A DNA stretch of 64,000 bases from Lanius collurio (Eukaryota; Chordata; Aves; Passeriformes; Laniidae). Positions 13,042 to 24,430 of the stretch are shown here, in pieces (the first letter of the stretch is position 1; each line of letters begins with the position of its first letter). The notes beneath the pieces are model-generated. The model worked only from the letters and a program-made list of their open reading frames with translations, ran no database searches and was not told the origin of the DNA. Made by a program: the position numbers and the translations under genes. The stretch spans positions 18,857,387-18,921,386 of the forward strand of contig JACBWW010000015.1 of assembly GCA_020086605.1 (NCBI GenBank). The letters are read 5' to 3'.

Positions 13042-15241
13042 ACTTCCTCTTTTTAAAATTTAAATATCTTTCTTCTCTTATAGTGCCAAAAGAAAAATTC
13101 ACTCAGAGCTGAGTCTCCACACAAAATACAAGAGGTTTGCTGGAGTCTCCTGCTGTGCAGGGAAGAAGCATCAGCTGATTGATCCACCATGTCATTTTAC
13201 CTTCTCCCAAGATTTCACAGCCTTAAATGCCTTTTGTCTGTAAAGATCCTAAAGCAGCGGTAAATATGATTGAGGTTTTACACTGGAAGAGAAAAAAATG
13301 TACGCTTTAAGAGAAAGATGTGTGCATGTGAAAGAAGCATTAGCTGGATTCATAGGTGTCATTTCTGGATTTGAGAACATACTGGCAATTTTGGAGACCT
13401 GGGGGTGAGAAGCTTTGCATGTCTTCCCCTTCCGACGAGTCTCGATTTACCATGTTTATGCCCTTTTTATTTGGAAAATGCTCGCTGCTGTGTGCGTTGC
13501 ACATGCCACACTGCATCGTTGCAGCCACAGCTCTTTGTGCTCGGCGTTTGCAGATGGATGGCTTTTTCCATCATACATCATGGCAGTGACAGCAGACTGA
13601 TGATCTACAACTCCAAGTGCTGTAGCTCTGATGATGTGGCTGTGGCTGTAGTAATAATGTGGGCCCACTCCAGGGACAGCAATGCTGCACAGGTTTTTTT
13701 TAAAGGTGAGGCAAAAGGCTTAAATCCCTTCTTGTTTCCTATCTGCCTCCCTCCCCAAAGCTGTTTCAAGTCCCAGATCAATGGAAAAAAAATAAAATTA
13801 ATCTGTCTTCTGCGGAAATATCATCACTGGTAGGAGAGAGCTCACTGATTTAGATGCTGGAAAGGATATCACAAAAGTAAGCTTTGTAAATACAGATTTG
13901 GGCAGAAATGCAAAGGAAAACCTGACTTTTGGATCTCTTACCATGGCAGGTAAATATTGTTATACTGGAAGCAGAACAAAATGTTCTTTTGTGGAGCTGC
14001 AGTTTGATCGACTTGCAGTTTTTCCATAGGCTCATATCTCTACTGTTCATTAAAACTCCAGCTCCTGGAAGCCAGTGAGTTTCACATCTTCCCTAAGTAA
14101 ATAAATATTACTTTCTGTGAAAGGAAAAGTAAATTCTTCAAATTGTGACATCAGCCACTCACGGAGGCTCAGAAATAAAAAAGTCATGGAAAGATGGCAC
14201 ATTTTATTATTTCAATATTTCCTGGGTTTTAAACAATTCTGCTGATTTAGGTTTGAGTCATGATGCTTGATTGCTTGGGGGTAGCCATAAAACTGAATTT
14301 AGATCCTCAACTGGCACTGGCTCTTTGTCTCATTGTGGGCTGGCACCTGGTGGTGCCAAACCCAAAGCCAAACTCACTCCTTTCTTTCCACTTCCCAAGT
14401 GCATTAACTTGTTTTTAGCAGGCTAGATGGCCCCAGCTCTAGGACTGCCTGTGTGCATACAGACCCCTATCCCCATTGCCCTCCCTGCCAGCCAGGCTAC
14501 ATGTGCCTGTGGAAAACTGCACCTTCATCCAACGTCCAGAGAAGAGAAAGAAAACACATATTGACTTCAGCAAGGTTCAATTCAAGCCCAAGCCTCATCC
14601 ATCACACAAAAGTTGAGAGTACTGCCTGTGCACACTGATAGAAACAGTGCAATGTGCTCTTTTTGTTTAGTTGTTATTATAATTTTTTAAAAATTATTAT
14701 TTCTGCTTTATAAAGCATAGATTTCAGCTAACACTGAAGGGTTTTACAAAGTGAATTCGAATTTGGTCTCTGAATAAGTAAAGTCATTACATTTTTCTCT
14801 GGGATATGAAACAAAAACTGCACTGGTGGACATATCTGCTCGTGTTAATCAAGCAACAACTGTTTGCAGAAGACCTTATGCACATGTGGTACATGTGGCA
14901 CTGAAGAGGAAAAATCACCACAGGTGACCTGATCCCCAGCTCTGGCTGAAGGAGAGAGGAGCTCCTTGCATGTCCTGTATGCAAATTCCTTCCTTTGTGA
15001 AGTTCCTGTCCTAATTGCATCTTGTGATAACATACTTCAATAAACATGGAGAACTCACTGAACACCATTGCACTGGCTGCCTATGGTCAAGATGAAACCT
15101 GCCATCTTGTGTGTCAGCTCCAGAGGAGTTAGATTCCTTCTGATCTATCTGGTTTGCAGCTCCAAGGCTGCTTCCCTGTTGCCCACAGCTGGTGCAGGGC
15201 AAGCTTTGTCCAAAATGTCCATGCATGCCCTTAGAGAGTAA
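13042..15241. other. Non-coding stretch, no gene recognised
   Basis: Overlapping open frames on both strands around 13.34-13.83 kb (longest 142 codons, 13405-13833 +) have no protein motif and read as chance frames. Cysteine and histidine are frequent in them, but not in zinc-finger spacing. No repeat family was recognised. Confidence 0.55.
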
Positions 15242-15297
15242 ATTGGGATTTATAGCAGCCATGTTATTTATTGGGATTTATAGCAGCCATGTTATTT
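15242..15297. repeat. 28-bp perfect tandem duplication
   Basis: Bases 15242-15269 and 15270-15297 are identical 28-mers directly abutting each other. The unit begins ATTGGGATTT and ends ATGTTATTT. Perfect identity implies a recent slippage or duplication event, or a sequence-assembly artefact. Confidence 0.92.
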
Positions 15298-15779
15298 CCC
15301 TGTGTCATTTGAGGACTGGACAGAAAGACCAGAAGCTGCCCAAGTCTGGCACCAGTCCCCAAGCACATGTCACAGCCAGGCACAAGGGGGACCAGCTGCA
15401 AGGCTACCACTTTCCATCCCTGCTGAGATAATGCGGTTGGGAACCAAGGACAGAGTGCTTGGCAAAACCCATCAGTACTGACCCTGCTGCAGCAACAACT
15501 CTGCCCTGTCACTGAGATACTCATACCTGTGTAGTTTCTTGCCCTCCCACGTAGTCTGTTCTTTCTGGAGTGCCTTGTACTCAAGAACCTTTCAGGAGAG
15601 AGGAGATCCCCAGGGGGTTAGCCATGGTCTCCAGCCTGACTACCGGAGGATTGCTTGGGTGGTTCCCTCACTGCCTTTGGGGGCCTGGTCACTCCTGGCA
15701 TCTCTACCATGGTGGCCACTGTCTGTGCTTCCTTGGCAGATTGCTCCATTAGCTATTTTATCTGGGTGAGTTTTCCTTA

Positions 15780-16030
15780 ATATTTGATCGAATTTTTGCC
15801 TGTTGGACTTAAAATCCATTCCTTACCATTCTGTCCTCTCTGACTAATGAGAATTGGTCCCAGTATTCTTTATACTGCCCTTTAACATGATTGAGGACAA
15901 TTATGTGTCCCCTCAGCCCTCTCTTCTGCATCCTGAACATGCATTTCTCTCACAGGTCTTATTTTCCAAATCCTTTATCACCTCTGTTACTTTCCTGTGA
16001 GCTCTTTTGGATTATTCTTTAAAAATAAAA
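15780..16030 (-). mobile_element. Probable ancient CR1-like LINE remnant, antisense
   Basis: The word order resembles the reverse complement of CR1. A '...TGTCCCCTCAGCCCTCTCTTCT...' region is the equivalent of the 'ccccctcagccttctcttctcc' segment. It is followed by 'CTCACAGGTCTT', then 'CTTTATCACCTCTGTTAC' in place of the 'atcatctttgttgc' segment. Divergence is high and both ends are uncertain. It is too decayed to assign a subfamily and could be another L2/CR1-clade element. Confidence 0.5.
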
Positions 16031-16869
16031 TACTCCCCACAGCAAAGGCAGTACTCTATTGCTGTGTGCCATTGCCTCTGTTGCTGAATGAGAGCAGCAT
16101 AATTAGCATTACCATCTCACCTGGTGGTCCCACAGCTCTGCTATTAACCATTTTATAGCTGGGGCAGCTTGTCCAGCTGGCAGCTTGTCCCACATGCAGG
16201 TTCATGTAGGGTTTGACTGGCTGAGCGTTCAGCCAGGAGTCATATTTATGAGCTCCTGCAAGGCAGACAATGCCTTGCAGGCAGAGCCCAATCCCTGCCT
16301 TCAGCCATTGAAAAGCATTGGGGAAAGTATTGCAATCCAGGAAAAACGCTGCCCCAAAGAGGCCTAAGGCAGCAAGTGACTCCAGGAGCTGGTGGCCCTG
16401 CTCCTGCAGGGGGAACACTGGCCACATTGGATGCCAGCCCAAGCAAACCTGGCAGCTGTGCCAATGCCCCCCTGGCATGTCTCCAGGGCTGCAGGGCTGC
16501 AAAGCATGACAAAACTTTGCGCCTGTGGCTTCTGGCAGGGAAGTTGGCTCTGAAAAAGCACCGCCTGCAAGGAGAGTTCCCATGCTTCAACAAAGCATTG
16601 CCACCCAGTTGCGGCTGTGGTGCCCAGCAAAGCCTATCTCAGCTGCCTGGATGTTGTGTCTGTCAAACAGCAGTGCTGCTGGCACCTCTCTCAGGGGCTT
16701 TACTGGTGACCTCTGGATACCACAGCAAAACAACACTTTTCCCAGAATTTTCTACTGCCATGCTACGGTGGTGCATTTCATTATTCCCTGTGCAGAACAC
16801 TGACTTTGTTGACTCTCAGCATATTTCTTCAATTTATCTCCTAAACACCATCATTATACTTTAATCCTG
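16031..16869. other. Moderately GC-rich non-coding stretch
   Basis: Open frames overlap on both strands (175 codons at 16056-16583 minus; 162 codons at 16376-16864 plus), as expected where GC content lowers stop frequency. None has a recognisable domain or conserved residue pattern, and CpG is not enriched as it is at 60.6-61.4 kb. I cannot exclude an unrecognised lineage-specific transcript. Confidence 0.5.
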
Positions 16870-17130
16870 TCCTCCCTGATATTTGCATATCCTCCTTGCT
16901 TTGAAGGATACCTAAATAGGGGCTTGCTCTTAAGAACACGGACAGATTTGCATGTCTGACTATGCCAAGAGCTGCTAATGAAAATACCAATGAGCATGGG
17001 GGAATAAACTTGCCACCTGTGGAGTCTTGTTTGGCATCCTCATTCAGCCTAATAAAGAATCATTCATGTTTAATTGCTGCATTTGATTGTTTAATTACAG
17101 TTATTTTACATGCCATCTTGTAGTTTTGTC
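16870..17130. promoter_or_regulatory. Candidate regulatory block with paired octamer sites
   Basis: Two perfect ATTTGCAT octamers, the known binding word of POU/Oct factors, lie at 16881-16888 and 16946-16953. Downstream are several homeodomain-type TAAT/ATTA words (for example around 16975 and 17070-17100). The composition is like that of conserved vertebrate non-coding elements, but conservation cannot be judged from one sequence. Function is inferred only. Confidence 0.3.
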
Positions 17131-20100
17131 TTGGCTTTAGACACTATCTGCCTCCTTACGCTTTTTGAATAGTGAATTATACTATAATAAAAAATAATTT
17201 TGGTCAAAGAATTAGAACTAGGTCTTTAAATTGTAATCAGGATTTTTTTTAAAAATATGTTCATAAAATGCTTTCTGTTTAATGTTACTGTATAGATTCA
17301 AACCCAGGCTTTTTTCCTGTGCAACAGGAATTATATTAATAACTCTCTCAAATGCTCTTGCAGGGCCACAATATGAGTAGTCTCATCTTCTCACTGAAGT
17401 TTTATCAAATTATGTTTACTTTGTTTAAATGCCAATTCATTTTAACCACTGCAAGATGTTTTTGTACAGGCTTAACTTGGCATAAAATTAGTTTATTGCA
17501 GGTTCACTTAGTTGGACAATGTTCTGACTTCAAATCAATACAAATCTGTCTGAAACTTCAATAATATGTTCTGCTTGCAAACCTGGCACCTGTATAACTA
17601 AATGAACAGAAAGAAAACCGGGAAAGTTCTTCTGCTTCTTCAGCTGTGCCTTTCTGATGCTCTCATCCTGTAATTAAACAGAGAGGAGGTACCTCCCAGT
17701 GCAGAACCCCAGGGCAGACCCTTGCCTTGGTAGCTGGTGAACTTCTCTCTGCAAGATGGCCTCCCTGAACTTCACTGCCAAAGTTGATGACTTGTCTGGG
17801 TTAATGATGGACTTGTCCTGGGCAAACCTTCCTCATGCACTCCCCAGTGGCAGTCAGGCTCAAAACCACCTACCTCTGCCTTTCACTTACCTTTGAACAG
17901 GCTGAGCTCCATTTTAACTAATGCGCTTAGGGACTTTTTTCAGGAGCAATGAAACACCTCCAGTTCATCCAACAATTCTTTTATTTCTGTAAACTGTACT
18001 GTGTTCCCCATAGGGCAGACATCACTAAATGGTGAGCAGTCCCCAGCTCCTCTCTTTTGCTATCCAAGCGGGGCAAGGTGTCACTGTCCTGCCCTGATCC
18101 CCTCAGGTTTTCCTTCTGATCTTGTGCATTGGCACATGTAGGCTCCCTGCTCCCAGACCGCTGTCCATGGGATCGTGCTGCGTCCACCTTGCTGGTACAT
18201 GCACAGTTGTCCTTTCTGCTCTTTGTATGCTAAATTGCCTGGCATTTAGTGAGTCACCCCTCCCAGCCGTGTCTGAGAAATTTCTGTAGAAGCATCTGAA
18301 GAGATGCCCCGGCCATTTGAAGGTCTATGCTTTCTATCATCTTTGCCTTGAACCTTATGATCTTTCCAGATCTTCATCCCAACAGGTGACATCCTCAGAC
18401 ACTTTCCAGGCCCTCTTCCCTTGGGCAGCAGTATTCCCCAGTGTGGCACCATCTTGTATGCCACAGAAACACAAAACCACACAGTGCTCCTCCCCTCCTG
18501 CATTCAAAAATAAAAGACCAGGTGGCTGCAAGCACCACACATTGTGTCTTGCTTTGCTTCTGGCTTGCTCACCAGACAGCTTAAGCTCTCCTCTTGGACA
18601 AGTAAGGAAAAGTGGCTCTTTGTATGCCCAAGCTGCAGCAATGGCAAAGGCTGCACCAATCCCTCTTGAACTGGGCTGCAATGAAACACGGCAGCTTGGG
18701 GAAACCTGCCCATCACAGACACTACTCTGCCTTTTGATGCTCATGTCTCCTAATTTTAGGTACCAGAGGGATTCTTTACCTGAGCCATTTCTATGTGACC
18801 AATGCAGGTACATGAGGAGGAAGTTCTCCCTTTTACCCTGTTTTTATTCCTGCCTGCCTGAATCTGTCTTTGTGCTGGTTGCCCAGGTGCCATGCCCATC
18901 AAGAAGGGAGGCAACTTCCTCAGACTAGTCTTTAAATGTATTTTTTAACAGGAGAAAACTTTAGAATGACAGCAGAGGTGCCCAGAACTTAAGAGAAAAA
19001 AATATGGAAAAGTCATCTATCAAAACATATAAAGAATGAATAAATTCAGGGCACTTCACTGTGTGAGGGTTCTCCACAAGACAGAAAGACAATAAAAAAA
19101 AGAAGGTAAGGGAGCCAAAGAGATGCAGGATGGTTTCATGATAGCTGTTTACTTCCTTGGGAGGCCCTAAGGGATTTCCTTTTGGATGCACTTGAGCTTG
19201 TTCCCAAGAAATTCTTCCCTTGCTTTTTTTTACCACTGTCTTGCCTTTCCCCTTCTCACCTCACACAGTTAAGAAATGATGAGCCACCTGAGTGCTTTTT
19301 TCCAGGATAATTTCAGCTACTTCTTTCTCGGTTAAGATTTTTGAAAAGATCAGGCTCATGTACTCAAATCAGTTTGAAGTGCTTCGCAAGGAGGTGGCAC
19401 AGGAATACTAAATCATTATTCAACATTTGACCAGACATGAAAATAATCCGCATTTATAACTAGTTTCCTAAAATGGCCAGTGTAATTGCTGAAATACAGA
19501 ATAAAAAGGTAGGAAACAACTATTTCCACAGACAAGGAGCATCTTACTAAGACAAAGCTACAGTGAAACAGGCAGTTTTCAGTTCTTTTCAGCAACGTTT
19601 CGACATCCTTTCTTGCCTTTGCACACACAGAAAGCCAATTTTCCATGTCCCTACTACAGACAAAATGGGGCAAGATTTTAAAGACACAGCTCCACTCCAT
19701 TCGACTGCAGCAGACTAAAAGAAAAATGAAGTTCAGCACTTAACTGATCCCTCCGCAATATTTCAGAGTAAATTAAAAATCAAAATGTCAAGAGGTTCAA
19801 TATGTCAGTGGGCCTTTTGACAGAGCAGCCACTTTGAAGCCTAAATGGGAAATGTGCTCTTTTTAAAAACTAAACCCAAATGTGTGCAGCTGCTGCTCTG
19901 TTTCAAAATTTGGGCACTTCATCTTTGTATTTCTTTTACACTAAAATTAGCAAAATATTCTGCCTGCTGTTTTACTTATTCACAGAGCAGAAAGCCTCCA
20001 TTTCAAAGAACTGCTGTTTATTAGGATGACTATTCTTCATTATCTGCATTAAGGTAAAAACTGGGAATTTCACAGTCTGCCTTCTTTCACTGAGCAATAC

Positions 20101-20149
20101 TATATTTACTGCCCACAATGTGTTTATCTTTGCCTGGCCATCAGCAAAT
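17131..20149. other. Non-coding stretch, no gene recognised
   Basis: AT-rich at 17.1-17.6 kb and more GC-balanced at 17.6-18.9 kb. The longest open frame, 203 codons at 18317-18928 (+), is opposed by a 152-codon frame on the minus strand (18355-18813). It shows no domain and no codon pattern I can distinguish from chance. No repeat family was recognised in 17.6-18.3 kb despite a vague LINE-like feel. Confidence 0.5.
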
Positions 20150-20280
20150 CATTTTTTGCTTTGCCATCTTGGTTTGTATTTGTAAAACAGGAAAGATAAT
20201 AAATGATAATACTTACCTTCTTCACAGAGATGTGGTGAAGATTAATTAGTTCTTGTTTGTACAAAGATTGGCAATAGTGA
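20150..20280 (+). mobile_element. MIR/CORE-type SINE relic
   Basis: The segment contains the diagnostic 3' half of amniote MIR-like SINEs in order. 'TTTGTAAAACAGGAA' stands for 'ctgtaaaatgggaa'. 'GATAATACTTACCTTCTTC' stands for 'aataatacttacctacctc'. Then 'GTGGTGAAGATTAATTAGTT' stands for 'gttgtgaggattaattagtt', followed by a decayed 'tgtttgtaaag' equivalent. It derives from a tRNA-related SINE mobilised by L2-like LINEs. It is long inactive. Confidence 0.65.
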
Positions 20281-22561
20281 TCTGCAGGTTTGCAAAACCT
20301 GAAGTGATTGCTATCACTGCTGTGCTTGACAAAGAAGCACAGTCAAGGACAGGAGCTGGTGTCACTGCAATCAGTTACAGGATGGATGATATATGTGGCT
20401 TTGAAGAAAACTCCCCCAAAACATCTGCATCTGTACCTAAAACAAAGGAAATGCATATGAGGACATGCAGAAGTTGAGTTTGCAGGGTGATGCTTGCAGG
20501 ATAGCAACGTGGCAGCCCTGTCCCTTTGCATTGCAACAAAAGCAGTGTTGCCATCTAGTTACAAGGTCTCCTTGGAGCCTGCAAGTGCAGTTAGCTGACA
20601 CAAGCAAGGGTGCCATGAAGACACTTGCCATCCTGCGGGGCTCCCAGCCCCATCACTGAGGCCACAAACGTGGGGTTCAGTCCAGCATTAGGCTGGTGCT
20701 CGGCCCTGAGGCAGAATTTGGTGAAGTTCAGAACTTACTCTCAACAATGCTGGGAGCAAACAGCTGGCTATGAAGATGCTTCCTCCTGCCCAACAGTCTG
20801 TTCCTCATCTCATCTGCTCCTCTGTCCTCTGCTCTCAGCCAGGCAGCATGGGCTGACACAGACCTCACACTGGAACCCACCTCAAGCAAGGTGCTCCTTT
20901 GCCCCTTTGACCATGGCACTGCTGGGGTCTCCATTACCCAGCAGCGGGAACCCCCTGCCCCTCACTGCAAACACTTCAGTCTGCTGGAAAAGGCATGTGG
21001 ATAAGCAATCCAAATTGCACATTTGGTAACCTTCTGGAGTGCATTAAACTTTTCCCTCCCGAACTTTGCACTGGAGGCAGTGATGGACTCAACCTCTCCT
21101 ACTCATGTATGTCTTCCCTGCCAGTCTCTGAGTACACGTGCTGTGTTCTGGTAAATTGACACCTTTGTTGCTCAGCCTGCTGAGTTAGTGAGACCCATGC
21201 AGGCTGTCCAGCCAGCAGGCTGGGCTATTTTCATAGTGATGCATCTGCTGTGCAATGCATTTTTCCCCACAGCTGCCCAATTTGTTCTCCAGGTGCTTTG
21301 CAGCACGGCTGGCTTTCAGTCTGAGCTCGCTGCAGATGGGGCTGTCTCTGTACAAAGTGGCTGAAGGCTGTGCCAGCCTGTATGCTATGTCCTACACCTT
21401 CCCCATGTTCTCTACAGCTTTCCATAGGCTGCAGATGCCACTTTTTGGTTTCCTCAGATGTTCCTTGGCACCCTTATTGCTGCCTCTGCCCTCCTGGGCT
21501 ACTGCAATACTGTGGCAAGGAGATGCATCCAAAACGCAATGAGATGATGCAGCAAATCTGGAACTCCTCCTGGCCAAAGCATGGGCTGGGGCTGCTGATG
21601 GCAGTGACCAGCAGCTGGTGATGGCCAGGTATAGGCCCTGCAGGTTTCTGACATAGCAGATGGGATTTTTGTGGCTGAAGCTTCATTCCTCCCGCAGTCA
21701 AAGTGGCATAAACCATCAGTTGGACACGGCTGTGAAAGATGCTGGTCCTTGCATAACTGGTGACTGCTTTTGTCAAGTCATCTGGTGACACTGGGATAAG
21801 TTTCGGAGGGCAATTTTTCTGATTTGCCTGAGACCAAAGCATTCTGTCATAGAGAGGTGAATTTAGCGGAACGTGTGTGAGATCTGGAATAATGATACCA
21901 CAGTTACCAACGCTGATCAACAGGTGCCCAGAGCAGATGGCTGGTCCATCCTTGAATCACTGGGTATTGCAGGGTCCCTTGAAACCCAAGACTTTACTCT
22001 GTTTCTTTACTTACAGCCCTTACTGCATAGCTGTGTCCAGCTGTGCACTTGCTCCTCTGTTAGCCCTGCACATCTCCCTGTACAGACTACAGCCATCTGA
22101 AAAAAATTGCAGCAAACATTGATTGGTTAGCAACTCCTTCCAAATTATAACAAAAACAGCACTGATAAAACTTCCATGTTCTGTAAAGGCATAATTCCTA
22201 GCAAGGTTTTTTCAACAGCAGAGATCAAGTTACTACACTGGACCTGAGGTCAAAGTCTACAGGTTAGATTGTGCAAAGCCAAAACTGCAAACTGTGGGAT
22301 TTCACCTCCATTTAGTGACGTGGGCTGAAAGGAAGGATGTGTTTTGGGCAATTTGCATTGCAAAGTATATGCAGGTGGCAGTGCAGTATGATGGGAGATG
22401 TTATTACTGAGATTAGTATTTACACTTATAGCCCAAACTGAGATTGTATTTGTCTGAGAAATGATGGTACCTTGAAAAAAAATACTAAACATCTGCTAAT
22501 TTAATATAGACTGCGTCCAGTAAATATCCTTTTGGTTTCCTATTTCCAACTAAGATTAATT
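20281..22561. other. Non-coding stretch, no gene recognised
   Basis: Numerous overlapping 60-150 codon frames on both strands in a GC-balanced patch (20.4-22.1 kb), none with a recognisable motif. No RNA gene or further transposon was recognised. Confidence 0.5.
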
Positions 22562-22588
22562 TTCTGATCAAAGAAAATTTGATCAGAA
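22562..22588. repeat. Perfect inverted repeat, 11-bp arms
   Basis: Arms TTCTGATCAAA (22562-22572) and TTTGATCAGAA (22578-22588) are exact reverse complements around a 5-nt loop, GAAAA. The AT-rich sequence could form a small hairpin. No terminator context (no T run, no upstream gene) is present. Confidence 0.85.
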
Positions 22589-24289
22589 CTGCATAGACAG
22601 CGCAACAGCAGTGATATTACATAGCTTGAGGATATGTGTTGTACCTTTGAATCTCTACAGGAAAGGCAGCCAGGAGGGGATGATGATGGCTTGTGGTAGA
22701 AGCTCTGCAAGAAATAATAACTCCTCTTTGGTTTTGGAAAGGAGTTATTTTTATGTATTTCCCTCCTGCTGTCAATCAGATAAATCCTTTCCTCAGTTTG
22801 AAAGTACAGACAGTTTTATGCCTGTAAAACTCTTAGGATGCCTTTTGTTGAACCTTGTGGTAGTTACAATTATTACTATTTTGGCTTTCTTTTTTATAAG
22901 TCCAGTAGAGATGAACAGTACCACACCATCATTTTGGTGTTATAAACTATGTTAACAAGATTAATCTTCATCCTTCCACGTTTCTGCTGAGGCATAACCT
23001 CCTTCTCCTTCCCCTCCCACTTCCGCCTATTCCTGCTAGATGAGCTAGGGTAGCATCTCACCCACACAAGTTCTGAATGATTTCTGCTTAGCCTTTACCA
23101 GTCATTTTGCATTATTGCCTTCCTCACTCTTCTACTACCATACATTAAATATTCACTGCTCCACAATGCTTGTTAACTCCATGGTTTGCCACTAATATCT
23201 GGGTCTGAATGGAGATGTCTTACTCTGAGTATTCCCAGCACCATCTGCTGCCTTTTTTTATTTCCATTTCTAGAGAGGGTTTTGCTGATATCTGAGAACC
23301 AGGGGAGGAATCTGGATACAGTTGACACAAATCCCAGAAAACATTTTTCTGTTTGTCTTATGCACTAATTAGCACAGACTTGGTCAAAAGTATTTTGAAC
23401 TTTTATTTATTTATTTTAATCATTTCTATAGCATCTATCACCATGACAGCAATGTGCTTCAATGGCAGGAAATTAAAACACATAATGCAGGCAGCTAATC
23501 AAATGCAGAAGCAAACAGAGGGATTTTGCACAGAGTCCTCAGTGTCGCTACAGTCCTGCTTTGACAGGCAGTTTCTCTTTCTGCAGGGAAAAAAAGATGT
23601 TTTGTTTGTTTCAAATTCCCTTTTTCCTTGGAAGCGTAAATGTGAAATTATCTTCCTCTGTTGGGATGTCTTATTTATTCTTCTGCTTGTGGCTGCTAAA
23701 GTAGATGATGTTTAATTATTTGGGGGGTTTTATTCACGGCTTGGACAGTTCAGCATGAGGATTGTGGGCGGACTGGAGCAGACTGAGCTGTGCTGTTGAG
23801 GAGTAGCCTGGTTGTAGTAGCTCCACTGCCCCCATGGCCAGATGCTGCACCCCCACAGCTGCCCAGGCCCCACCACATCTCCCCTCTGTGCTGTGTTAAC
23901 AGCATCTTGATTCACACTTCATCCTCTGGGGCTGTGCAGGGGTTAGGAGGTCTCTGCACAGGGGCAAGGGGCTGAATGCCATCTCAAGGCTCCCAGGGTG
24001 CAGCACACTTCTCTGGCATGAGCAGGTGGAAGGGCAGATGTCCAGCGTGTTCACACGCACTAAGCCACCTGCTCAGCCAGGCAGCAGGGCTGGTAAGAGG
24101 TTTCAATAGCCAGGAAAACTCGCTGAGCAGAGAAGAGAAGCTAAACCTGCCCAGCTAAAGGAGGACACCAAGCTGGTGAGGCTGTGCTTTATTGCTTTGC
24201 CTTTGGGGCAGCAGGTACCAGCAGGGAAGGACTGGGAACTTGTTTTGCTGGATAGGAGTCACTGAGGTAGTGAGCTCTTAAGATTAAAT
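22589..24289. other. Non-coding stretch, no gene recognised
   Basis: Nothing recognisable beyond chance frames. The 120-codon frame at 23353-23715 (+) has a hydrophobic start and end that could look like membrane segments, but no conserved residues. A GC-richer patch at 23.75-24.15 kb lacks CpG enrichment. Confidence 0.5.
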
Positions 24290-24430
24290 CATTCCCTTAA
24301 TGAGGAAAGACTGAGGGACTGAACCTGGACAAAAACAGAAGGGTTATTTAAGGGGACCCAGTTGAAAGGATGGATGGCCCATCTCGTGGGATGAGGACAG
24401 GTGCAAGGGAAAGTCCATCAGGAAACCAAT
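24290..24430 (+). mobile_element. Possible CR1 LINE fragment
   Basis: 'AATGAGGAAAGACTGAGGGA' matches the CR1 segment 'atgaggaaaggctgagagag'. A following 'GAACCTGGACA...GTTATTTAAGGGG' and 'GATGAGGACAGGTGCAAGGG' roughly follow the next CR1 words. The fragment is short and diverged, so the assignment is tentative and the boundaries approximate. Confidence 0.4.

Noticed and set aside
16056..16583. 175-codon minus-strand frame
   Set aside because: Overlapping frames in four phases and no recognisable protein features.
18317..18928. 203-codon plus-strand frame
   Set aside because: No motif, opposed by a 152-codon frame on the other strand, and no exon-boundary evidence.
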